In this document: positions 23,400 through 32,894 of the stretch, one piece after another
Layout of the letters: the number at the start of each line of letters is the position of its first letter
Position numbering within the stretch: position 1 is the first letter of the stretch
Source: Pinus tabuliformis
Lineage: Eukaryota; Streptophyta; Pinopsida; Pinales; Pinaceae
Length of the DNA: 64,000 nt
Assembly: GCA_031772625.1 (NCBI GenBank)
Contig: CM062815.1
Coordinates: 916,452,979-916,516,978 of the forward strand
Direction: 5' to 3'
Made by a program: the position numbers and the translations under genes
The notes under the pieces: generated by a model
Told to the model about the DNA's origin: nothing
The model's input: the letters and a program-made list of their open reading frames with translations, nothing else
The model's database searches: none

Positions 23400-24700
23400 G
23401 TAGATTCCATGATGACATGTCCTCATTACATCCATCTTATACAACCCTCCAACTCTAGTACTTTTGGCAATAACCTTGTAGTGCTTTTGAATGTTTCACA
23501 ACACATTGTGATTTAACAAACTCCACCTTCTAATCTTGGTCAACTATAGTAAAACATAAATTAAATTCTTTTTGATACCAGGAAGACACATTACATTATG
23601 GATCTTTCTCTCTTGCCCATTAGACAAATTCACACTTATTATACCATAACCTTCAAATATAAGTGATTTGTTATCTCCTAGATAAACATATGTTCCATCA
23701 ATGCTCTCATAATATTCATCAAACCAATCCTTATTACAAGCCATTTGGAGTGATGCACGAGAATCAATGAATCAAGGGTTCACATGATCACTTTTCACAC
23801 ACAATGTAGCATCAGAAACAAACAATCTAAGATTTATAAATACATCACTCACTGAGTTATTTTTGTCCACAAAATTTCCATTATGCCTTTTATTTTCTTG
23901 TCTAGACTCATTATGTTTTATTTTATAACAATATTTAGAGTGATGATGAGGTTTGCCACAATAATAATAATCATCATTTCTCTTATCATGTGTTGGAAAT
24001 TTGGATTGTGTCGTACCTTTCTGTTTTTCTTGAAACTTGCCTCTTTTGTTCTTATCGCATGGCTCACCTTTGTATGATATTTACCCTTGGATACCAATTC
24101 CAAATATGAACTACTAGAGCCCAAAATCAATTTCTTCATCCTCTCTTCCTCTTGTAGAAGAATTCATGTCAACTCATCAAATGTAGGGGGCTTTTGTCTA
24201 GCTAAAAGACTTGAAACAAAAAACGTGACAATCTTGCACTAAGCCATCTAATGTGATGGTGACCAAGTTAGTACTAAACACTTTTGAAGTAATATCTTCT
24301 AACTTATCACTTAAATCTTTGATATGGGACATGAAATTGTTTATATTTTCATTTTCTTCCATTTTTATATACAAGTTTAATCTTAAAAAAATAAGATCGG
24401 GTTTGTATTTTTTATTTCATACAAATCTTTGAGCACATCTCATGTTTCTTTGGATGCCTTACAATCTCTCTTGGGAGGAATATTATTGTCCTTTATGGAT
24501 ATGTGCAACAACACCTTTTCTTTAGTGTCTCCTGTTTCTCCCAATGCGGAGTGCAACAATGGGTTTCAGCTCATCCCCACTCACAATTGACCACAAATTA
24601 CAATCCTCGAGAATTGTCAACAACTCAAATTTCTAGTTCACATAATTTTGTCCATCAAATTTAGTAGATTCATTCAAATAAATATTAACTAAAATATCTC
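23400..24700 (-). pseudogene. Copia G gag, zinc knuckle and protease
   Basis: Gag lies on the right (NFMSHIKDLSDKLEDI near 24290-24345, preceded by LNLKFDGQNYVNWKFELL near 24620-24670). A knuckle-like YYCGKPHHHSKYC, with the first Cys replaced, is near 23930-23970. The protease-to-integrase part is at 23544-23744 (MACNKDWFDEYYESIDG, VYLGDNKSLIFEGYG). Frames are broken several times. Confidence 0.7.
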
Positions 24701-25545
24701 CAATACCAAATAATCATATCCAAACACCAAATATAAAAAATACATACTTTTACCACACCATAAAAAAAATTATACGAATAACATTTTTTTTGAAACTCCT
24801 TTGCCATTTAAAAAAAATATACATATCTTAAATGAAAATCCTTATATCTCCTTTAAACCGCATACAAAAATACAAACTAGACCACAATCACCATAAATAA
24901 GATATCCTTGTAATAAACTTCACTATAACCGAAAAACCTTCCTTGTAAAAAGAACTTTATGCCACAAGTTAGGTTACTTTTAAAAGCTAAAGTCGTGAAT
25001 TACTCAACGATGAAGAGTGGGCTATTCAACACGGCAAACTCACTCTAACTTCACAAAGCTTAAACGATAGTGACTTACGACATGGGCTTCTCCTCAATTC
25101 TTCTCTAGTTTCATCTGAAAAAAATAGTCTCTTAGTTTCATCTGAAAAATAGTCTCTTCACAGTTATGATGCCTACGGTGGCTTGTTTGATTTGAACCCT
25201 TTGCCTAACCTCCACCTTGACTGTGCACGCTTGTTTCTAACAATGATGTTGCAAATTCGCTGATCCGATGGGTTCCACCCACAGCTCCCAAACACATTGT
25301 CCTTCAGAAATCTTTCAAATCTTCACAAAGTGGCTGAATAGCCAAGATCTCCGCAACTTTGTCATCAAATTTATATGGACAACAACAACCACCAATGGCC
25401 TCCAGACAATATTAAATCTGCGGCTGATGCACCAATTCAAACCACAACAACCACATAAAACGAACAACAAAGACAAAACAATCTCACAACCCTTACAGAT
25501 CTTCACCCTCTTGCTTTCGGATCTGAAGCTATCTATATCCCCCCT
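24701..25545 (-). other. Leader and low-complexity region of copia G
   Basis: AT-rich stretch between the gag start and the primer site. No coding frame is convincing; short frames at 25268-25549 are shadows. It probably represents the 5' untranslated leader of G. Confidence 0.5.
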
Positions 25546-25560
25546 CTAGCTCTGGTACCA

Positions 25561-25778
25561 TTTTAGAGATGAAATCTCAACATGAGCGCTTGAATATTTC
25601 ATTCTTAGACATTACAATTTATACATTAAAGAAGTCGAAGATTCTATAGTGAGTTCAACCGAGTGTTATTTATTTATCACCGACTATTAATTTCTACTGA
25701 CTGTCACCAATGGATATAGAACAATCATTTTGTAGTTTCATCGTCATGGAAACAATGGCGATAATTATTATTTTGACA
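25561..25778 (-). repeat. 5' LTR of copia G
   Basis: 218 bp, matching 20417-20643. The primer site ends at 25560 and the CAACT duplication starts at 25779, so both boundaries are fixed. The - strand 3' end reads CTAAAA, not CA. Confidence 0.8.
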
Positions 25779-26264
25779 CAACTCTCTTCAACCTCACACA
25801 AACAGATGCCCATAGAGAAATTTACAAATTCTCTCAATCCCGCTCACTTCACACTATACCAGGATCTGATACCAATTAAAGAATATAGTACAACACAGAG
25901 AAAACGTAGCTACGAGTTGTGTATACCTATTATCCATAATAATCTACATTTATACAAAATTTATGTCCGTAATTTCCCCTTCAGACTGATAAGAGTTATG
26001 GTGGTGGCTTCCCTTCGAAGTTGAACAAACTAAGGTGGTGCTGCAACAGTGAGGTGCTCCAGATGGTGGAGGCGGTATGTCGGTGAATAATTTATTTGTG
26101 TAAAGGGAGTGATTGTCTCCAATCGGAGAAACCGAAATTTCTTCAACCATCCCAGATCTAATTACAGGTCGTCTTCCTTTTTATTTTATATCAGAGAAAA
26201 CACAACTACTAAATCTTTACATTCCCCGATTTTATTCTTGGGGATGTACAAATAAATAGCAGGG

Positions 26265-26576
26265 ATGATGGAACAACAAAACTCAAAAGACGTCACTCAT
26301 CTTCTCACCAGGCTCATAATTTTAGATGCCATCCATATAGATAGCTTAATGGCATCTCACCGTAAGGATCTTACAAGCTTGGAGATTGTAGAATCATTTA
26401 TTTACAAGCAGACCGATCTTATGGACGTGAATTCAACTATGTTCCAACGAGTTATTGAGCAGGTTCAAAATCAACTACCAAAATCTAGATTCAGAGGAAA
26501 GCATATATTTTCAACAAATAATGAAGAGAAACCATGGAGTAAAGAGTTTTTCTTCTCAATATTACGAACTAGTTAA
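26265..26576 (+). CDS. Unrecognised 103-residue open frame
   Basis: Open from Met to stop, with a moderately helical, charged composition. No known motif recognised. It lies inside the sequence interpreted as the H-type LTR and just left of the LINE target duplication, so it is most likely a chance frame. No splice or promoter context supports a host gene. Confidence 0.15.
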   Translation: MMEQQNSKDVTHLLTRLIILDAIHIDSLMASHRKDLTSLEIVESFIYKQTDLMDVNSTMFQRVIEQVQNQLPKSRFRGKHIFSTNNEEKPWSKEFFFSILRTS

Positions 26577-26615
26577 ATAGAATACATAAAACTGAAGTAA
26601 AATTAAACTCACTAT

Positions 26616-27666
26616 TTTTTTTTTTTAACAGAAACGGTTAGAGAGATATATTACTTTCTGGCTGAAATGTAGTAATTCTGATTACAATGTGCAGAGCAAT
26701 ATCCAGAGAGCTCTCTATGTTCAGGTCCGAGATCTCTTTTCCTATGCTACACCAGAAATTTTTACAAAATGATTTCCGGGCAACCGCCTCTATTTTTCCC
26801 AAATTAAAGATGCAAACAAACTGCTTCAACAAGAGACAATAAAACATAATCACCAGGAGGTTAAGGGATGGGGTCCCAGCTTTCTTCTCCGTCTCTCAGT
26901 ATGATTCTGAGGGGGAGAAGGGCTGCTTTATTAGCTTCAACGTCAGCCTCTTTGTTATTTTCTCTCTTGACATGGTAGAATTTCAAACTCTGAAAGGAGT
27001 TTGATAGGATTCTTGCTCTGGTGATCAACCTGGACAGTCTTAGATCTGATGGGGTAGAGCTGTCTATGAAAATTTTTATGATAGTCTGCGAGTCTCCCAT
27101 CACTATTGCATCATTGATTCCAAGGGATATAAGTTGTTTCAGTCCTTGGTAAAGGGCCAGAGCTTCAGCTTGCATGCTGGTGTTTAAGCCCACTCCCCAG
27201 GCAAATCTGAGAGCAATTTTGCCATCCGCTCTCTTAACAACTCCACCTGCACCGGATCTGCCCGGGTTGCCTTTGGCAGCCCCATCAAAGAAGAGGGAAG
27301 TGTGAACCTGCTTTGAACAAAAAGCCAAGAAATCTGAGGCATTGAGACGGATCTGACAGTCTTTGGGGAGAAGGGAAGGCTTGACAATTTCGTTGAAGCG
27401 GAGGTCCAGGGAGTCACTCCAAACTGAATCAAGGTCGCTCAGTCTTGCCCCATCCAATTGCTCCCCAACCCATTCCTTGAGCTGAGTTTTAATTTTATTC
27501 CAGACAGTATTGTGATCTCTCTTCCTGTCCCTGAAAATCCTCTTATTTCTTTCTAACTAGTGAACCAACAGATTAATTTGGGGAGGATACACGAGGCGGT
27601 TTTGAGGTGACCATTTTGGGGAGAGCCTCCAGGGTACGATGTCCTTCAGTTCGAAAACAGCTCTGG
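26616..27666 (-). mobile_element. 5'-truncated L1-type LINE with poly(A) and 17-bp TSD
   Basis: The + strand starts with a run of T (poly(A) on -) and the copy is flanked by AAAATTAAACTCACTAT (26599-26615) and AAAATTGAACTCACTAT (27667-27683), a 17-bp duplication with one mismatch. The 1.05 kb copy contains only the end of ORF2 (RNase H) and the 3' untranslated region. Target-primed reverse transcription explains both the tail and the truncation. Confidence 0.9.
26861..27640 (-). pseudogene. LINE ORF2 C-terminal end with RNase H domain
   Basis: The open frame at 26861-27457 carries an RNase H of the RVT_3 plant type: LFFDGAAKGNPGRSGAGGV (first Asp), MQAEALALYQGLK (Glu), VMGDSQTIIK (second Asp) and HVKRENNKEADVEANKA (last Asp region). 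Upstream of a frame break (to about 27640) the usual pre-RNase H wording LERNKRIFRDRKRDHN is seen. All four catalytic acidic positions look present. RT and endonuclease are absent because of 5' truncation. It ends with DPIP and a stop, then about 245 bp of 3' untranslated sequence. Confidence 0.85.
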
Positions 27667-27744
27667 AAAATTGAACTCACTATGACACTTAATAGAAAAC
27701 AGAATAATATGTGATGACACCTAGGAGAGAGTTAGATTAATATG

Positions 27745-28079
27745 TCAACATCCCCTCCTAATCTAAATTTTTACCAGTAGAGGCACTTACAATGCCTTAT
27801 TGTTCTCTTTGTAATTCAAATACATTTTTGCAACAATATTTGCAAGCTCACAAAAAGCAAGTACTATGTCCCCATCATTGACAACCTCAGATGAAATGAC
27901 AATGTGTGTCAATATTACAAATGAGTTAAATAAGATTACTTTGGAAGCATCAACATTAAATGGCTGGAGTGAAACTCAACTAAACTGAACTAGGATATTT
28001 GGAGTAATAGTTATGACACCTAGCTCATGGTTTGAATTAGATTTTCCAACACTCCCCCATAATTTCAACCACAAAAAAT
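27745..28079 (-). other. Purine tract and second LTR-like end of the H family
   Basis: TCCCCTCCTAAT (a PPT on -) opens the stretch. At 28050-28066, CCAACACTCCCCCATAAT looks like another LTR end next to a purine tract. The preceding bases (TATGACACCTAG...AGATTTTCCAACA) parallel the H LTR end at 27700-27744. No coding frame. Confidence 0.35.
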
Positions 28080-29270
28080 TAAACTAAGAGCTTGCTGGTC
28101 TATGTCTCAACTAGGCTTACAATTTAAAAATTTGACATCATTTCGATTTTATTTTCTTTTTCTTTTCTTCCAGATCCTATAGCCTCTAAATTGTTTCAAC
28201 ATTTTATTTTTGTTGTCTTGTTCAAGCCTCAGTTTCTTCATTTGCTCGTGCAAGTTTGCTTCATGTTGTGCATGCATATCATCTATCTTTTCAAAAATAT
28301 TTTTGTTGTGAATTGTTATTACATGTCATATTTTGTAGTTTGTTTTTAATCATCAATGTGCTGCAAGATAAGATGAGAATAAAAGTTGATCTCTTCAAAA
28401 CTCCAATACCTGTAAATTTCATTGATGTGTTCACCGTGCATAGTGTCATCAACCTTCATTTCTACAGCTTCTTTGCAGACCTTATCAAGGCATAGTGTTG
28501 CAAGCCATGCTTTAAGGAAATTTAATTGTTCTTTATAATCTTCTTGTTTACCTGCACATTGGAAATAAATGGTAAGTTTGGAAACATATGCAGAACCACA
28601 TCAGTTTTGTTCCTTCTGCTCTGCATTGAGAGATTTCTCTTGTTGTGCTTCCCTCTATGCCTCTGTTTTTTCAACTGCTTCAAAGAGGTTTTCTTCCACT
28701 TGGTTTGCAGACTCAAGTGGGATTCTCTTACCAAATAGCATCATGTCCATATCATGTGTTTTTTGCATCATCTGCAACCATTCATCATTCACCAATAAGT
28801 CATCATCAAACTTGACATTATCAATTTGAATTGTTAGATTCACCAGCAGTTTCATTTTCATCAACAAGATCTGTTGTTGGATTTGCTAAATTGTCATCAA
28901 CAAACTCTATTGCTGGATTCACCAAATCGTCATCAACAAGTTTTGTTACTAGATTCACCAATTTTTCATCCACTTGCAGTTGTGCACAGTGGGATTCACC
29001 AAAATTTTCATCTTCAATTGGATTACTGCCCCTTACACCAAAACTCTTTTTTGTTTCCAAATCTTTCAAAAAAATCTCAAACATCTCTTGTTGTTGCTTT
29101 GACCTTCTTAGCATGGATCTGGCTGGGAAGAATGGATCGATCGGTCTTTGCAACTTAAAAGCAGATGTCTTTTTGAGGTGGACGAGGAAAACCGTATAAA
29201 AATGTGTGAACACATTAGACACTTTGGCAAAGAAATATCCGTTGGAATGACCACTTAGTAATTGGCGCAA
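28080..29270 (-). pseudogene. Decayed acidic/coiled-coil ORF, unrecognised
   Basis: Frames on - at 28821-29270 and 28655-28867 with further fragments to 28100. Visible parts, in reading order: SKQQQEMFEIFLKDLETKK (helical, near 29045-29100); an acidic repeat of VDDDLVNPAIEF, VDDNLANPTTDL and VDENETAGES (near 28830-28965); DEWLQMMQKTHDMD near 28740-28785; and a Lys/Glu-rich coiled-coil stretch (ANLHEQMKKLRLEQ) near 28215-28260. The first block resembles 18.4-18.6 kb. No catalytic domain. Its position and relatives suggest the N-terminal or accessory ORF of an LTR element, but a host gene remnant is not excluded. Confidence 0.35.
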
Positions 29271-29553
29271 TTGGTCTGACTAATCACCTATGCCTAGTTT
29301 GAATCTTTCTACCGACATTCAGAATAGGGTTGTGCTATAAAAGTTGCGTCTTTCGAGTTTTGAAATTTTAAAAGTCTGCAAGATTGTCTATCTTGTTTCT
29401 AACATTTTCGAATGAATAATTCAGGTGCGTGCAATTAAGATGGTTAATGGAAATTGTCCTATACAATCTTTCCAAAACCTTGTGGGTAGTCATTATATTG
29501 CATCTTCTTAGGGTTGATGGTTATCTTGTTGAAATCTTCTACAACATTGGGTA
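29271..29553. other. No feature seen left of the Tat-like element
   Basis: AT-rich, no frame longer than a few dozen codons and no repeat recognised. Bases 29554-29558 (GTTAC) are the possible left target duplication of the next element. Confidence 0.5.
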
Positions 29554-30910
29554 GTTACTGTTATCACTCAAGTTGTCCCTTGGCTCCCTAAGGGATACGG
29601 CCGAGGTAACCACAAACCAATCTTTGGACTGCAGGTTCTAGCCCACCTGCAATCAGAGAAGGCTCTCTCTCTATGATTTAGCTTTGTTGATGATGGTTTT
29701 AGGCTAGTTATTGGGTTGAAAGGGGTTTTGTTTGTGTTTGGTGGGAAGGTGGAAGGAGGATGTTTTCAAGTAGAGAGGTGGAGCATAGTGTGGTAAGTTT
29801 CAAACCATTGGGCGTGGAGTCGAGGAGCAGGATCGCTGGTGCGTTTTCTTGGTCACAAGAGGAATGAGGAGCAGGATAGCTGCTTCACGAAACAACATTC
29901 AAACTAAATGGAGATTGATTTAATGCTAAGGAATGAGAGGCAACAGAGAATCTCTCAATCAGGTTAGCAGAGGGAAGATGAAAGAACCGTATCTAGGAGC
30001 AGCTAAGAATTCCTAGATAACAGTGAGTCATATGTGAATTAGAACAAATACGAGCCATAAGGGATTCATACTTATGCCTAAACCAAGAAGAAAACATTAA
30101 GAAGCCACAGAAACTGAGCATAGAGTGCGATTAGACAAATTCTAAACCAATCTTTCGTTCTATGACTTGAGCATATATGAAATTGAAAAAAGAGAGATAA
30201 GAGACACTTATTGATTCATATGGCAGCACAAGAATCCCGTCATTCACTTATCAGAACCAGTAACACGACATTAACAATCCATTCTCCAGGCTTTCAGCAA
30301 TCTTTGATTAAGAAACAATATCAATTACAGAGCGAGTCTCTTCTCAAGTAAGTTTCATCCATCAACCAACCACCAACCCCTCAACAATGAATTAGGGTCG
30401 CTCTTATAGAGACAGATATCAAAAATATCTATTACAGCTAACCTCAACAGGTCCACGAGAAAAGTTCTTTTAACCTAAACTTGTACTAAAATTAAATGCA
30501 AGGAAGTGACTTGAGCTGCGCTGGATGCAGCTGCGCAAAAATGAATTAATATGGTGCTTTTGGTCGCTCGATGTAATGCTTCTGCAATAACTGTGCTTTG
30601 GGACTTGATCCACTAATCTCATGTGAATCTGATGTGCATTAACTGTGATTTGAGGGCCTTTAAATGGCCTTACTGTTTTGTTGACTTTGCTGGGGGCTCT
30701 TTAATGTTCAATCTGCTTCGAGCCGCTGAAAAAATCTTCACTGATACTCTTTGCCGCATCCTGATACTCTTTGACATGAAATTTTGGCCTCATCTCCTCC
30801 TCTGGTACTCAAACTGCTAGATAGCTCCTTTTCGGATTTTTTCGGGCAAAAATAGCTGCTGCGAACCTGCGCTGGACTGGGGCTTTCCATTTTAGCCCTT
30901 TTTTCTTAGC

Positions 30911-30945
30911 GATGCGCGATTAGCGCTAGGTGCTAATCGTGCATC
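30911..30945. repeat. Hairpin-forming inverted repeat in the LTR
   Basis: GATGCGCGATTAGC pairs with GCTAATCGTGCATC around a short loop. The same hairpin is kept in the right arm at 40762-40796 with compensating changes (GATGCACGATTAGC with GCTAATCGCGCATC). Role unknown; an RNA structure in U3/R or a replication-related palindrome are both possible. Confidence 0.6.
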
Positions 30946-31057
30946 AAAAACTACCTCAGAAACTGGTTTCGGGCTTCCTAAGTCGCGATTTCGTCTTTCG
31001 TGCCCTTTCGGCAGTGACATCAGCATGACGCAGACATGTGGGACCCAGTACGGCGGA

Positions 31058-31095
31058 TGACGTGGCAGGGAGGGTGACGTGGCAGGGTGACGTCA
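31058..31095 (+). promoter_or_regulatory. Cluster of three ACGT-core (bZIP-type) sites in the LTR
   Basis: TGACGTGGCA at 31058-31067 and 31075-31084, then the palindrome TGACGTCA at 31088-31095. These are C/G-box hybrid and CRE-like words bound by plant bZIP factors. All three are conserved in the right arm (40628-40661, reverse orientation). The surrounding 400 bp is much more GC-rich than the rest of the window, consistent with a promoter-like part of the LTR. Function is inferred. Confidence 0.5.
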
Positions 31096-32590
31096 CAAGG
31101 AGGCAGTTTCTAGTTTCATGGCGCACCGCTTTTGTGCGCAGGCAGTTTGGGAAGAGGGGGCTTCGCCACAGTCGAGAGGGTGATGCGTGGCGGGATTACG
31201 ACGGGAAAACCGCCCATCTCTCGGACGCTAACCATCGATCTGTTTCGGAGGGGAAAGGACCCGCCCACCGTAGATCTGGGGCATGGACGATCGGACGGCT
31301 GGCGGAACAGTGGAAGCAGCGGAGGGATAAGGGACGGGGCTCGCGACGCATTTAATGATTTATTCATACGTCGGGGGTGTTAGAATTTAGGAAAGTGGGT
31401 TTATTGGTTTATGAACGAGCGGGGCAAATATTTACAGGAAAACTTTAGAACAATGGCGGAATATGGGTGCTGTGGGGTTAGGGTTAGGGGGAAATGGTTG
31501 TTAGTGTGACCAGATGTCAGACTAACTCCAGTTAGGACACGGATGGGTTAGTAGGAGCCCCAGATGGACTACTGCTTCCCAAACTTAATAAATATGGCTA
31601 TAGTGCCAAAGGGAGGGGATACTTTTATATTTTTGGGATTTTATATAGTTTTTTGCATAATAGGGGATAAGGAGATGATTTAGGGAGTTAGATAATAGAG
31701 TTAGGAGTCAATATGAATTTGTGAGATGAAGTGAAGGGGAGAAGTTTAAGCTTTGTGAGCTGAAACTTAGACAGAGAAAGTGAATGGACTATGGAAAGAT
31801 GACTGTTACAGAAGAAATGTGGCTTTCTCTTGGCTGAAGAAAGTTAAAGTCTGGCTTAGCATCTTTTCAACAAATGAAGTGATAATAGGACTGGTTGGGC
31901 AGATCCCAAGGTCCTCCAGGGGATGTTAGTGAGTGATTTGGGGAATAAGAAGAAGGGGGAAATTAGACATGCCTCGCTTGATCTGATCCAGCTGAAAAAG
32001 TACCTCATAACTGTGATCTGAATAAATATGACACTTGAAAACATGGAATGGATCACATAGCTTGGTTCTGCAACTACAACACTACCTACCCAGCCTACCT
32101 ACCTAGCATTTTTTCTTCTTTTGATTGGGTGCACTTGAACTAGAAAACCCATCTTTTTCAACTTTTTTCTTTTTGTTTTTACTGTTCTCCTATCTATATA
32201 TACACTTATTCCATCCAGGGGCTCAGATTAGGCTGTTGAGCACCCTTGCTTCTCTACCTATCTACAAATCTGCCAAGATTAAGCTGTTTCGATAGATAAT
32301 GATTCTCTATATTCTACAACAGGAAATTTAAACTAAGGGAGGCCAAGATTAAGCTGTTTGGCCTTCCTTTACCTGAAAATTCTTCAACAATGGATAACTC
32401 TTCACAATTGGAACACAACACGTCATTTGGACTAGCACACTTTCATGGCCTCTTCTTTGGCCTTTTCTGGAAATATGGAGCATTGCAGCAAGCAAAGAAT
32501 GACATATTTGGCATTTACAAATGTTAATCATGAAATATGAACACCTGTTGCAACAGGAGGCCAACAGTGGCTCCACTTGGGGATGGCTTT

Positions 32591-32894
32591 GCCTGGAAAG
32601 CCAAGAACAACAGGTCAAACTGCCTTGATCTTCTATTGTTGCTGTGGACTAGAAACACCTCTTTGTGCTGACTGTTAGATAATTGAAACTTTGGAATAAG
32701 AACAACACTTCCCTCAACTGAATTGCCTGCCGAAAATAGGTGCAATGCCAGAGATCTGATGTGGCGGACCTGGCTTGTTTCTGTCTTCAAAACTTTAATT
32801 TTGCTTCTCTAACAATCGAACTGCTTATAAAAATGAAACAAAGTGCTAATATATACAAACATTTATGTACAAAAATAACCCAGCTGGGTTGTTT
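32591..32894 (-). other. Junction between integrase end and inverted left arm
   Basis: 300 bp with no clear domain, between the stop of the integrase frame and the start of homology to the other arm. No polypurine tract or TG-start LTR in the expected - orientation is seen. The frame at 32524-32790 runs across the arm boundary and is not supported. A rearrangement breakpoint probably lies here. Confidence 0.4.

Larger units (their letters stand above)
20417..25778 (-). mobile_element. Ty1/copia element G, complete structure with very short LTRs
   Basis: LTR copies at 20417-20643 (227 bp) and 25561-25778 (218 bp) flank a copia-ordered internal region. A 5-bp target duplication CAACT is present at 20412-20416 and 25779-25783. 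The primer site TGGTACCAGAGCTAG (RC of 25546-25560) abuts the right LTR. A polypurine tract (AAAGAGAGG on -) abuts the left LTR. On the - strand the LTR starts TGTCA but ends CTAATA or CTAAAA rather than CA. RT, RNase H, integrase and gag are all recognisable but broken. Confidence 0.85.
25862..27744 (-). repeat. LTR of older copia H with primer site, interrupted by a LINE
   Basis: On the - strand, TGTTGACATATTAATC starts at 27744, right after a purine-rich ATTAGGAGGGGA (RC of 27745-27756). The sequence continues across the LINE insertion (26616-27666) to about 25875, where TGGTATCAGATCC (RC of 25862-25874) forms a tRNA-Met type primer site. Without the LINE and one duplication it is about 0.8 kb. 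It has a primer site on one side and a polypurine tract on the other, which is the layout of a shared LTR. Boundaries are inferred without a second copy. Confidence 0.5.
29559..32590 (+). repeat. Left arm: LTR plus degenerate primer site, + orientation
   Basis: Reverse complement of 39150-42149 across its length, with only scattered substitutions and small indels in the stretches compared by eye. A TATA-like TATATATAC lies near 32195-32203. Inner end: AACACCTGTTGCAACAGG, then TGGCTCCACTTGGGGA (32568-32583), a decayed form of the primer site in the right arm. Open frames inside (30623-30820, 31038-31383) are chance frames mirrored in the right arm. Confidence 0.85.

Noticed and set aside
26265-26576. 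Possible host exon
   Set aside because: No motif, no splice context, and it lies in sequence bounded by a primer site and polypurine tract; kept only as a low-confidence frame.
31038-31383. Overlapping open frames in the GC-rich LTR segment, mirrored at 40312-40636
   Set aside because: Several frames are open on both strands because the segment is GC-rich and stop-poor; no motif, and the position inside an LTR explains them.
31476-31494. GGGTTAGGGTTAGGGGG, telomere-like
   Set aside because: Only about two TTAGGG-like units, and plant telomeres mostly use TTTAGGG. It is repeated in the other LTR arm as part of the LTR.
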